Shown here: piece after piece, positions 17,466 through 25,587 of the stretch
How the letters are laid out: each line of letters begins with the position of its first letter
Numbering within the stretch: the stretch's first letter is position 1
Assembly: GCF_021398715.1 (NCBI RefSeq)
Contig: NZ_CP090347.1
Location: 3,038,001 to 3,102,000 of the forward strand
DNA from: Microbacterium binotii
GTDB lineage: Bacteria > Actinomycetota > Actinomycetes > Actinomycetales > Microbacteriaceae
Length of the DNA: 64,000 nt
Reading direction: 5' to 3'
Translations under genes and position numbers: made by a program
Notes under the pieces: generated by a model
What the model was told of the DNA's origin: nothing
Database searches by the model: none
What the model saw: the letters and a program-made list of their open reading frames with translations, nothing else

Positions 17466-18559
17466 CCGCCGGTCGCGCCGCCGTCCTGCAGGACGGTGCT
17501 CTCCGGGTCGAGGATGTGGAGTACGGGGCTCCGGGTCATGGCGAGGTGCTCGTGCGGCTAGTGGCGACCGGGCTGTGCCATACGGACCTCGGTGTGATCG
17601 CCGGCGGCATCCCGTTCCCGACCCCCGGCGTCATCGGGCACGAGGGCGCGGGCATCGTCGAACAGGTCGGGGCGGGGGTCGACTCCGTGGCACCCGGCGA
17701 TAAGGTGCTGCTGAGCTTCACCTCGTGCGGCGCGTGCAGCGGATGCGCGGGCGGGCATCCCGCCTACTGCGAGACCTGGCAGGCGCGCAACCTCTTCGGC
17801 CTGATGCGCCCCGACGACTCGGGAATCATCACCCACGACGGCTTCCCGGTGGCGGGCCATTTCTTCGGGCAGTCCTCGTTCGGCACCTACGCGATCGCCG
17901 ACGAGCGCTCCGTCGTCGCGGTGGATGCGGACGCCGACCTCACGGTGCTCGCGCCGCTCGGCTGCGGCATCCTGACCGGATTCGGCTCGATGTGGAACGT
18001 GCTGGATCCGGGCCCCGCCGACACCGTCGCGGTCTACGGCTCCGGCGCCGTGGGGCTCTCGGCGATCATGGCGGCCGCGCATCGCGGCCCCGCCGCGCTC
18101 GTCGCGATCGATCTCGTCGACGAACGACTCGCGCTCGCACGCCGGCTCGGCGCGACCCACACGATCGATGCCGGCTCCGAGGACATCGCGGCCCGACTCG
18201 CCGAGATCACGGGCGGACGCGGCATCGGCCTGAGCTTCGACACGACCGCGAGCCCCCGCGTCGCGCGCGGCGCGCTGGACGCGGCCGCCATCCGCGGCAC
18301 GGTGCTCGTCTGCGGAGCACCCCCTCCCGGCACGGAGATCCCGGTGGACATCCAGAGCATCCTGACCGGAAAGGTGCTGCGCGGCGTGACGATGGGCGAC
18401 ACGCTGCCGCAGCAGCTCATCCCGGAGCTCGCCCGGCTGCACGCCGACGGTCGGTTGCCGCTGGAGCTGTTGGAGAAGACGTACACGCTCGACGAGATCG
18501 AGCAGGCGGTCGCCGACATGCACCACGGTGTGACGGTCAAGCCGGTCATCGTGTACTGA
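17462..18559 (+). CDS. Zinc-dependent aryl-alcohol dehydrogenase (XylB-like)
   Basis: 365 residues from GTG 17462. Catalytic zinc ligands are Cys39 (GLCHTD), His60-Glu61 (GHEG) and Cys168 (PLGCGI). Structural zinc ligands are Cys89, 92, 95 and 103. The NAD motif is GSGAVGLSA. Features such as GHFFGQSSFGTYA and a PLGCGI-x-TG segment match benzyl-alcohol dehydrogenase XylB more than ethanol dehydrogenases. It probably oxidises an aromatic alcohol and hands the aldehyde to the co-transcribed dehydrogenase. An IclR gene follows. Confidence 0.85.
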   Translation: MTAGRAAVLQDGALRVEDVEYGAPGHGEVLVRLVATGLCHTDLGVIAGGIPFPTPGVIGHEGAGIVEQVGAGVDSVAPGDKVLLSFTSCGACSGCAGGHPAYCETWQARNLFGLMRPDDSGIITHDGFPVAGHFFGQSSFGTYAIADERSVVAVDADADLTVLAPLGCGILTGFGSMWNVLDPGPADTVAVYGSGAVGLSAIMAAAHRGPAALVAIDLVDERLALARRLGATHTIDAGSEDIAARLAEITGGRGIGLSFDTTASPRVARGALDAAAIRGTVLVCGAPPPGTEIPVDIQSILTGKVLRGVTMGDTLPQQLIPELARLHADGRLPLELLEKTYTLDEIEQAVADMHHGVTVKPVIVY

Positions 18560-18570
18560 CGCGTCGCGCA

Positions 18571-18576
18571 TACGAT
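18571..18576 (+). promoter_or_regulatory. -10 box for a leaderless IclR transcript
   Basis: TACGAT ends 6 bases before the ATG at 18583. This leaves no room for a ribosome site, so transcription probably starts at the start codon. Confidence 0.4.
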
Positions 18577-18582
18577 GTCACG

Positions 18583-19356
18583 ATGTCGATGACGACATCG
18601 GAACCCCCTCCCCCACCCGCCCTCGCCTCGGTGGACCATGCGCTGCGCCTGCTGCTGCTGCTCGGCGATCGACCCGAACTCCGTGTGACCGAGGCAGCCG
18701 CGCGCCTGGGCGTGGCCGCATCCACTGCACACCGTCTGCTGACGACCCTCGCCGCCCGTGGCTTCGTCACCCAGGACCGGATCTCGAAGGTCTACCGGGT
18801 GGGACCGGCGCTGATCGAGATCGGAGTGCACAGCACCAGCTCCATCGACCTGCGCGCTGCGGGCGAGCCGCACCTCAAGGTGCTCAGCCAACGGATCTCC
18901 GAGACGGTCAATCTCCTCGTCCGGCAGGGGGACTCCGTGCGCTTCGTCGCGGGCTTCGAGGCGGACCAGCAGGTGCGCACGCAGGTGTTGACCGGCGCGC
19001 TGCTGCCCGCCTACGCCACGTCGGGAGGCAAGGTGCTGTTGGCGGAGCTGTCCCGCGAGGAGCTGCGCGCGCTGTACCCGCGAGGTCTGCGCCGCCTGAC
19101 CCAGCGCACCCGGACCTTCACTCAGCTCATGGCGGAGCTTCCGCTCGTGATGATGCGCGGCTTCGCCGTCAACGACCAGGAGAGCCGCGACGGACTGTCG
19201 GCGATCGCCGTGCCGCTGCGCGCTCGGGACGGACGTGCGATCGCCGCGGTGGCCATGTCCGCACCCAGCGCGCGCCTGGGCGCGGAGCGGATGCGGGAGC
19301 TCGTCGTCGAGCTGCGCGCGTGCGCGTCGGCGATCCGCGGCGATCTGGCTCGGTGA
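18583..19356 (+). CDS. IclR family transcriptional regulator
   Basis: 257 residues. The N-terminal winged helix (VDHALRLLLLLGDRPELRVTEAAARLGVAASTAHRLLTTLAARG, about 13-60) is followed by the IclR effector domain (LRAAGEPHLKVLSQ to GDLAR) with the usual GGKVLLAEL and DGLSAIAVPLRARDG motifs. IclR proteins control many aromatic catabolism operons. It lies directly before the operon starting at 19490 and a 9-base inverted repeat (19374-19394) lies in the gap, so that operon is its likely target. Confidence 0.85.
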   Translation: MSMTTSEPPPPPALASVDHALRLLLLLGDRPELRVTEAAARLGVAASTAHRLLTTLAARGFVTQDRISKVYRVGPALIEIGVHSTSSIDLRAAGEPHLKVLSQRISETVNLLVRQGDSVRFVAGFEADQQVRTQVLTGALLPAYATSGGKVLLAELSREELRALYPRGLRRLTQRTRTFTQLMAELPLVMMRGFAVNDQESRDGLSAIAVPLRARDGRAIAAVAMSAPSARLGAERMRELVVELRACASAIRGDLAR

Positions 19357-19373
19357 CCTCCCCGCACCCGCCC

Positions 19374-19394
19374 GGATTCCGCAGGGCGGAATCC
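19374..19394. promoter_or_regulatory. Inverted repeat, candidate IclR operator
   Basis: Perfect arms GGATTCCGC (19374-19382) and GCGGAATCC (19386-19394) with a 3-base spacer lie 18 bases after the IclR stop codon and about 95 bases before the amidohydrolase. It could also be a weak terminator, but no T-run follows, and the short spacer suits a dimeric regulator. Confidence 0.5.
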
Positions 19395-19489
19395 GCACCC
19401 GCGCGCCCTTGCCCGCTTCCGGCGACGGGGATTGGCTTGCTCGCGTTCCGGCCACGACGAGGTGAGCCGGCGAGAGAGGATCCGAGCCG

Positions 19490-20512
19490 ATGAAGATCGA
19501 CGCCTTCTGCCACCTGTTGCCGGCCGAGTACGCCAAGCGACTCTTCGCCATCGACGACAGCCCCGTGGCGCGCAACATCCAGAAGCGGGTGAGCGGCGTT
19601 CCTGCCCTCGTGGACATGGACGAGCGGTTCCGGATCATGGACGAGTTCGGCCCCGACTACCGGCAGATCGTGAACTCGGCAGCGCCGCCGCTCGAGGATC
19701 TCGGACCCACGGCGCGGACGGTCGAGCTCGCGCGGATCGCGAACGACGGGATGGCGGAACTCACCCGCGACAACCCCGACCGCTTCGCCGGCTTCTGCGC
19801 CGCGGTGTCGCTCAGCGACGTCGATGCCGCGATCGCGGAGGCCGAGCGCGCCTTCGACGAGCTCGGCGCGGTGGGCGTGCAGATCTACACGCACGTCAAC
19901 GGCGGGCCGATGGACCAGGAGCGGTTCTTCCCGTTCTACGAGGCGGTGGCCGCACGCGGCGACAAGATGATCCAGGTCCATCCCTGCCGCGACTCCAGCT
20001 GGTCCGACTACAAGACCGAGGCGCGCTCGAAGTTCGAGATCTGGTGGACGTTGGGCTGGGAGTACGACCTGTCGGCGTTCATGTCCCGGCTCGTGTTCTC
20101 CGGGGTGTTCGAGAGGCTGCCCGACATCAAGATCCTCATCCACCACGGCGGCGCGATGATCCCCCACTTCGCGGGCCGGATCGGGCCGGGATGGGATCAG
20201 CTCGGCTCACGCACCCCCGCCGATCAGGCGGAGGACATCGAGGGGTATCCCCTCACCGAGCGCCCCATCGACGCGTTCCGCCGCTTCTACGTCGACACCG
20301 CCTACTTCGGCGCCGGCGACGCGATGCGCACCGCCATCAAGTTCTTCGGCGTCGATCACACGCTGTTCGCCAGCGACACCCCCTTCGACCCCGAGAAGGG
20401 TCCCGGATACATCCGCTCCACGATCGCCAACCTCGAGGAGATGGACATCATCGACGACGCCGACCGGGCCGAGATCTACCACGGCAACGTGTCGCGTCTG
20501 CTGGGGCTCTGA
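19490..20512 (+). CDS. Amidohydrolase-2 family metal enzyme (ACMSD-like decarboxylase/hydrolase)
   Basis: 340 residues with a TIM-barrel amidohydrolase-2 pattern. His8 (DAFCHLLP), His164 (VHPC), His218-His219 (IHHGG) and Asp296 (ASDTPF) are the expected metal and catalytic positions. The usual HxH motif after strand 1 is Phe6-x-His8 here, so one metal ligand is absent. Relatives remove CO2 from aminocarboxymuconate semialdehyde or aromatic acids, or hydrolyse ring-cleavage products. It is the first gene of an operon ending in a LigW-like decarboxylase. The reaction is not assigned. Confidence 0.75.
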   Translation: MKIDAFCHLLPAEYAKRLFAIDDSPVARNIQKRVSGVPALVDMDERFRIMDEFGPDYRQIVNSAAPPLEDLGPTARTVELARIANDGMAELTRDNPDRFAGFCAAVSLSDVDAAIAEAERAFDELGAVGVQIYTHVNGGPMDQERFFPFYEAVAARGDKMIQVHPCRDSSWSDYKTEARSKFEIWWTLGWEYDLSAFMSRLVFSGVFERLPDIKILIHHGGAMIPHFAGRIGPGWDQLGSRTPADQAEDIEGYPLTERPIDAFRRFYVDTAYFGAGDAMRTAIKFFGVDHTLFASDTPFDPEKGPGYIRSTIANLEEMDIIDDADRAEIYHGNVSRLLGL

Positions 20513-20561
20513 CACCCGCACCACCCGACCGAGCTTCCGCTCACACAGAAAGAGGCAGACA

Positions 20562-21581
20562 ATGACGTTCCTGACCCTCCGCCGGACCGCCGCCCTGGCC
20601 GCGGCCGCACTGATGACGCTCTCCCTCGCGGCCTGCGCGGGCGCCGCCGAACCCGCGGGCGGTGACGAGACGGGCGCTCCGGAGAAGGCGAATCTGACCA
20701 TCGCCATCAACCCGTCCTCGCAGTTCGCACCGCTGTACTACGGGATCGAGGAGGGCATCTTCGAGAAGCACGGGCTCACTCTCGAGATCACCCCGCAGAC
20801 GGATGTCGCCTCGATCGTCTCGGGCGTCGCCAGCGGGACCTACGACTTCGGCTTCGCCACCGTGGTGCACGTGCTCACCGCGAACGCGAACGGCATTCCG
20901 CTGCGCGCGGTGTCGACGATCGAGGGGCAGATCCAGCCCGACGACGAGGGGACGATCACGATCGCCTCACCCACCTCCGGGATCACCGACTACGGCGATC
21001 TCGAGGGCAAGCGCGTCGCCACCGTCGGACTGTCGTCCCACAACACGCTGACGCTGTGGGAGCTGGCGAGCCGCGACGGCGTGGATGCGAGCTCGATCGA
21101 GCTCGTGCAGATGCCCTTCGGTCAGATGGCGGCAGCTCTCGCCAACGGCGATGTCGATGCGGCGGTCATGCAGTGGCCGTTCGCGGCCGACGCGCTCTCG
21201 GCCGGCGGTGTGACGCTCGGCTACAACAACCGTGAGATCTTCAACGGCGCGGCGACGACGCTCTTCAACACGTCGCAGTCGTTCATCGACCAGAACCCGA
21301 AGACCGTGCGAGCGTTCTCGGACGCGATGATCGAGTCGATCGAAGGCGCGTCGGCGGACGAGGATGCGGCCCGCTCCGCGCTGGAGAAGGGGATGGGCGT
21401 CACCGCCGAGCAGGCGGCCGCCGCGCGCTGGAACATCGGCGGCGACCCCCACCTGACCGTCACCGGATTCGAGACGGCGCGCGATCTGCTCGTCAAGTTC
21501 GGTACCGACCAGTCCCTGACCGACGCCCTGAAGAACCTGGACGTCGACTCGGTGGTCTGGCCCGGCGCATTGGAGAACTGA
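20562..21581 (+). CDS. ABC substrate-binding lipoprotein, NitT/TauT type (second importer)
   Basis: 339 residues. The signal peptide ends in the lipobox LSLAAC near residue 25. The mature protein opens with NLTIAINPSSQFAPLYYGIEEGIFEKHGLTLEI, the usual start of NMT1/SsuA-like proteins. It lies between an amidohydrolase and two permeases in one operon, so the ligand is probably the compound that the operon's enzymes degrade, perhaps an aromatic acid as in phthalate importers of this class. Confidence 0.86.
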   Translation: MTFLTLRRTAALAAAALMTLSLAACAGAAEPAGGDETGAPEKANLTIAINPSSQFAPLYYGIEEGIFEKHGLTLEITPQTDVASIVSGVASGTYDFGFATVVHVLTANANGIPLRAVSTIEGQIQPDDEGTITIASPTSGITDYGDLEGKRVATVGLSSHNTLTLWELASRDGVDASSIELVQMPFGQMAAALANGDVDAAVMQWPFAADALSAGGVTLGYNNREIFNGAATTLFNTSQSFIDQNPKTVRAFSDAMIESIEGASADEDAARSALEKGMGVTAEQAAAARWNIGGDPHLTVTGFETARDLLVKFGTDQSLTDALKNLDVDSVVWPGALEN

Positions 21582-21623
21582 CGTGACGTCGCACTCCTTC
21601 CCCACCCGTGAGGGCGGCGGCGG

Positions 21624-22439
21624 ATGAGGGGCGTAGCGCGCGAGCGCGGCCTCGCCGTGGTGCTGCCGCTGCTGGCCGTGGCGATCGTGCTCACCGCCTG
21701 GCAGCTGGCGACATCGACGGCGCTGGTGAGCCCGACGCAGTTCCCCTCCATGACGGACTCGATCGCGGCGCTCCTGCAGGAGCTCACGACGCCGCGACTA
21801 TGGTCCGCCGTGGGGGCGACGCTCATCGGTTGGTTCTTCGGCATGGTCATCACGATCACCCTGGGCCTGGTGGTGGGCACGGCGCTGGCACACAGTGACA
21901 TCGCCCGCCAAAGCGCGGCGCCCGTGATCGAGACGTTCAAGGCAATCCCCGCGATCGCCGTGCTCCCGCTCGTGATCCTCGTCGCCGGCTCCACCCTGCC
22001 GATGAAGGTCTTCCTCATCTGCTTCGCCGCCTTCTGGCCGTTCGTCATCCAGGTGATCTACGGCGTCCGCTCGATGGATCCCGTCGTCGCGGACACCGCG
22101 AAGGCGCTCGGCGTGCGCGGCATCCGGCGGTTCCTCGTGGTCAGCATCCCGAGCGCGTCGCCGTACCTCGTCACCGGGATGCGGATCGCCTCCGCGCAGG
22201 CGCTCATCCTGGCGGTGGTCGCGGAGATCGTGGGCGGCGCCGCGGGCGTCGGGCGCAACATCCTGCTCGCGGAGAACGCCGGGGTGAGCGCCTACCCCAC
22301 GATGTACGCGTACATCATCGTCGCGGGATTGCTGGGCATCGCTCTCACCGGAGCGTTCTTCCTTCTCGAGAAGCGGTTGATGCACTGGCACGAGTCGCAG
22401 CGCAACATGCGGCTCGAGGCGAAGGGGGCGCGCGCATGA
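21624..22439 (+). CDS. ABC transporter permease, NitT/TauT type (second importer, first permease)
   Basis: 271 residues with about six transmembrane helices and the ATPase-docking loop SIPSASPYLVTGMRIASAQALILAVVAEIVG. It overlaps the next permease gene by 4 bases (ATGA). The C-terminal MHWHESQRNMR resembles the end of the first permease of the other importer, supporting a common origin of the two systems. Confidence 0.87.
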   Translation: MRGVARERGLAVVLPLLAVAIVLTAWQLATSTALVSPTQFPSMTDSIAALLQELTTPRLWSAVGATLIGWFFGMVITITLGLVVGTALAHSDIARQSAAPVIETFKAIPAIAVLPLVILVAGSTLPMKVFLICFAAFWPFVIQVIYGVRSMDPVVADTAKALGVRGIRRFLVVSIPSASPYLVTGMRIASAQALILAVVAEIVGGAAGVGRNILLAENAGVSAYPTMYAYIIVAGLLGIALTGAFFLLEKRLMHWHESQRNMRLEAKGARA

Positions 22440-23263
22440 GCCGGCTGACCACCAGCACCGTTCCCGTCCCACGGCGCCGCTCGGGACCGTTCGCCTCACG
22501 CCTCGTCGGGGTGCTGCTCGCGCTGTGGCTGCCCGTCGTCCTCATCGCGGTGTGGTGGTTCGTCTCTGCCGGCAGCACGTCGCCGTTCTTTCCGCCGCTG
22601 TCGCGGATCGTGCAGGAGACCTGGAACCAGTGGGTCGTCTACGGCGCATGGACGAACCTCATCGCCAGCGTGCGAAACCTCATCCTGGGCTACCTCGCGG
22701 GTGTGATCATCGGCCTGGTCGGCGGCACCGTGCTGTGGCGGTGGCGACGGGTGCGCCAGGCGGCGAACCCGCTGATCTACTTCCTCTACGTCCTGCCCGC
22801 ACCGGCTCTGCTGCCGGCGATGATCGCGATCTTCGGGATCGGCGAGATGCGGCAGATCGCGCTCATCGCGCTGGGTTCCATCTGGCCCACGCTGCTGAAC
22901 ACGCTGGACGGCATGCGCGGAATCTCCGGCACGGCGTTCGACACCGCCCGCGTGCTGCGCCTCGGTGGGATCCGCACGTTCTTCCGCGTCGTGCTGCCCG
23001 CCGCAGCACCGCAGATCGCCGCGGGGATGCGGGCGAGCCTCACCATCGCCATCGTGCTGATGGTCGTGAGCGAGATGGTCGCCGCCCGCTCGGGCATCGG
23101 CTACTTCATCCTGCAGGCGCAGGCGGAGTTCGCGATCGTGAAGATGTGGACCGGCATCCTCGTCCTCGCGCTGCTCGGCACTGTCCTGAACTACCTCTTC
23201 GTCGTCGTCGAGCGCCGCGCGCTGCGCTGGTACTACCGCTCGCGGGCCGCGAACGGATCCTAA
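22436..23263 (+). CDS. ABC transporter permease, NitT/TauT type (second importer, second permease)
   Basis: 275 residues with about six transmembrane helices and the loop VLPAAAPQIAAGMRASLTIAIVLMVVSEM. The C-terminus ERRALRWYYRS matches ERRVLRWYHGI of the second permease at 7729-8553, so gene order and pairing are conserved between the two importers. Confidence 0.87.
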   Translation: MSRLTTSTVPVPRRRSGPFASRLVGVLLALWLPVVLIAVWWFVSAGSTSPFFPPLSRIVQETWNQWVVYGAWTNLIASVRNLILGYLAGVIIGLVGGTVLWRWRRVRQAANPLIYFLYVLPAPALLPAMIAIFGIGEMRQIALIALGSIWPTLLNTLDGMRGISGTAFDTARVLRLGGIRTFFRVVLPAAAPQIAAGMRASLTIAIVLMVVSEMVAARSGIGYFILQAQAEFAIVKMWTGILVLALLGTVLNYLFVVVERRALRWYYRSRAANGS

Positions 23264-23272
23264 GGAGGATCG

Positions 23273-24079
23273 ATGTCCCACCCCACATCCACCGTCCCCG
23301 TCCTCGAGGTCGAAGGACTGCGAAAGACCTACAACGAGGGCACCGACCAGGCCAACACCGCCGTCGCCGACGTCAGCTTCGAGGTCGCCAAGGGCGAGCT
23401 GGTCTGCATCGTCGGGCCCAGCGGCGCAGGAAAGACGACGCTGCTGCGCTGCATCTCCGGACTCGCCTCTCCCAGCGGCGGCGAGGTGCGCTTCGAGGGC
23501 GACCGCCTCACCGACGTGCCCGCCGAGCTCGGCCTCGTCTTCCAGGACTACAGCCGCTCGCTCTATCCGTGGATGACGAACGCGAAGAACGTCGCCATCC
23601 CCCTCGCCGCGCGCGGCGTGGGGCGACGGGAACGCGAGCGACGCGCGGAGGAGGTGTTGGAGAGCGTGGGCCTCGCGCACGTGGGCAAGAAGTACCCGTG
23701 GGAGCTGTCGGGAGGCATGCAGCAGCGGGTCGCCATCGCCCGGGCCCTGTCGTACCGCCCCGAGCTCCTTCTCATGGACGAGCCGTTCGCGTCGGTCGAC
23801 GCACAGACCCGGTTCGACCTCGAGGATCTCGTCCTTCGGGTGCGCAACGAACTCGGGATCACGGTCGTCGTGGTCACCCACGACATCGACGAGGCGATCT
23901 ACCTGAGCGATCGGATCGTCGTGCTCTCGAAGAATCCGAGCGTGGTCCGCGAAGTCGTTCCGGTGCCCCTCGGTCGCACCCGCGACCAGGTGCGCACCCG
24001 CGCCAGTGAACAGTTCCTCGGCCTTCGCGCGCATCTCCTCTCGCTCGTCATGCCGTCGTCCGCGGGGGCTCTCTCGTGA
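23273..24079 (+). CDS. ABC transporter ATP-binding protein, NitT/TauT type (second importer)
   Basis: 268 residues after a strong AAGGAGG ribosome site. Walker A GPSGAGKTT, Q-loop VFQDYSRSLYPW, signature LSGGMQQR, Walker B LLLMDEPF and H-loop VTHDID are all intact. It is close in sequence to the ATPase at 6936-7736. It overlaps the following aldehyde dehydrogenase by 4 bases (GTGA), which ties uptake to catabolism. Confidence 0.88.
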   Translation: MSHPTSTVPVLEVEGLRKTYNEGTDQANTAVADVSFEVAKGELVCIVGPSGAGKTTLLRCISGLASPSGGEVRFEGDRLTDVPAELGLVFQDYSRSLYPWMTNAKNVAIPLAARGVGRRERERRAEEVLESVGLAHVGKKYPWELSGGMQQRVAIARALSYRPELLLMDEPFASVDAQTRFDLEDLVLRVRNELGITVVVVTHDIDEAIYLSDRIVVLSKNPSVVREVVPVPLGRTRDQVRTRASEQFLGLRAHLLSLVMPSSAGALS

Positions 24080-25587
24080 GCGGCCCCGGCATCGTCGCGG
24101 CGTTCCCCGTCGTCGACGCGCACAGCCCGGTCGAGCTCGGGCACCTCATCGACGCAGAGGAGCGCGCGGGAGGCACCCGCATCGAGGTGCGCAACCCCGC
24201 ACGCGTCGCCGAGACCGTCGGCGTCGTCTTCGACGGCGGCGCGGCCGAGGTGACCGCGGCGGTGGATGCGGCGGCGCACGCGGCCGCATCCTGGTCCCGC
24301 TCCGACATCGCGGATCGTGAACGTCTGCTGCGCCGCGCCGCAGACGTGATCGACGAGCACGCCGATCGTCTGGCGGTCCTGACGGCAAGGGAGAACGGAT
24401 CGCCGCTCGCGACCGTCCGCGCCGAGACCGGCGCCGCCGCGACCGTGTTCCGCGCGATCGCCGACGCCGTCGCCGAGCGTCTCGAACCGGAGCTGCATCG
24501 CCGCGGCGCCGACGACGCCTATGTACGGGTCGAGCGTCGAGGGTTCGGGGTGGTCGGCTGCATCGTGCCGTGGAACGCCCCGCTCGTGCTCACCGCCAAC
24601 AAGATCGCGCCCGCGATCGCCGCCGGCAACGCGGTCGTGGTCAAGCCCTCGCCCACGTCTCCGCTGGGTGTGACGGTGCTTGCGCGCCTGGTCGGCGCCG
24701 TCTTCCCCCCGGGTGTCGTCTCGGTGGTCAACGGGACGGCCGCAGCCGTCGAGGCTCTGATCGACGACCCGCGGGTGGGCAAGGTGTCCTTCACCGGAGG
24801 CGGGCAGACCGCTCGCCACGTGCTGGCGCGGGCCGCGGCGGCGCTGAAGCCCGTTCATCTGGAGCTGGGGGGCAACGATCCCGCCATCGTGCTGGCGGAC
24901 GCGGATCTGACCCGCGCCGCGGAGGGGATCGTCGCCTCCGCCTACCGCCGCGCCGGCCAGGTCTGCTTCGCGGTCAAGCGCGTCTACGTGCCGCGCGGAC
25001 AGCATGCGGAGCTCTCCGCGCTTCTGGCGGAGCGCATCGACGGGATGCGCGTGGGCGAGTCGCTGCATCCGGAGACGACCATGGGCCCGCTCAACAACGC
25101 CGCGCAGCTGGAACGCGTGCGCGGGATCGTCGAACGCACCCGCGCGGCAGGCCGCGAGGTGCGTGAGCTGGGCCGCCCGGTGTCCCCGGGCGAATGGGAC
25201 GGCGGCCACTTCCTGCTCCCCCACCTCGTGACCGACGCGCGCCAGGAGGACGAGCTGGTGCGGGACGAGCAGTTCGGACCGGTGCTACCGGTGATCGCCT
25301 ACGACGACGTCGCGCAGGCCGTCACCTGGGCCAACGACACCCCCTTCGGCCTGGCCTCATCCGTCTGGTCGAGCGATCCGGTCGCGAGTGCGGCCGTGGC
25401 CCGCGAGATCGAAGCCGGGGTCACCTTCGTGAACAGCCACCTGTTCTCACCCGAAGGCTCGCGCTGGATCCCCTTCGGCGGCTGGAAGCAGAGCGGCATG
25501 GGCTGGGAGGGCTCACCCCACGGTATCGACGAGTATCTCCGCTTCCACAGCGTCGACGGTCACGTCCTCACCGGAAGTCGCTCATGA
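24076..25587 (+). CDS. Aldehyde dehydrogenase family protein
   Basis: 503 residues from GTG 24076. The base is Glu263 (LELGGNDP) and the nucleophile Cys297 (GQVCFAVK). The C-terminus holds IPFGGWKQSGMGWEG. It is near betaine- and hydroxymuconic-semialdehyde-type dehydrogenases by its general pattern, but the substrate is not clear. It sits between an importer ATPase and a thiamine-diphosphate enzyme with overlapping codons on both sides, so it probably oxidises the aldehyde made by that enzyme. Confidence 0.87.
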   Translation: MSGPGIVAAFPVVDAHSPVELGHLIDAEERAGGTRIEVRNPARVAETVGVVFDGGAAEVTAAVDAAAHAAASWSRSDIADRERLLRRAADVIDEHADRLAVLTARENGSPLATVRAETGAAATVFRAIADAVAERLEPELHRRGADDAYVRVERRGFGVVGCIVPWNAPLVLTANKIAPAIAAGNAVVVKPSPTSPLGVTVLARLVGAVFPPGVVSVVNGTAAAVEALIDDPRVGKVSFTGGGQTARHVLARAAAALKPVHLELGGNDPAIVLADADLTRAAEGIVASAYRRAGQVCFAVKRVYVPRGQHAELSALLAERIDGMRVGESLHPETTMGPLNNAAQLERVRGIVERTRAAGREVRELGRPVSPGEWDGGHFLLPHLVTDARQEDELVRDEQFGPVLPVIAYDDVAQAVTWANDTPFGLASSVWSSDPVASAAVAREIEAGVTFVNSHLFSPEGSRWIPFGGWKQSGMGWEGSPHGIDEYLRFHSVDGHVLTGSRS

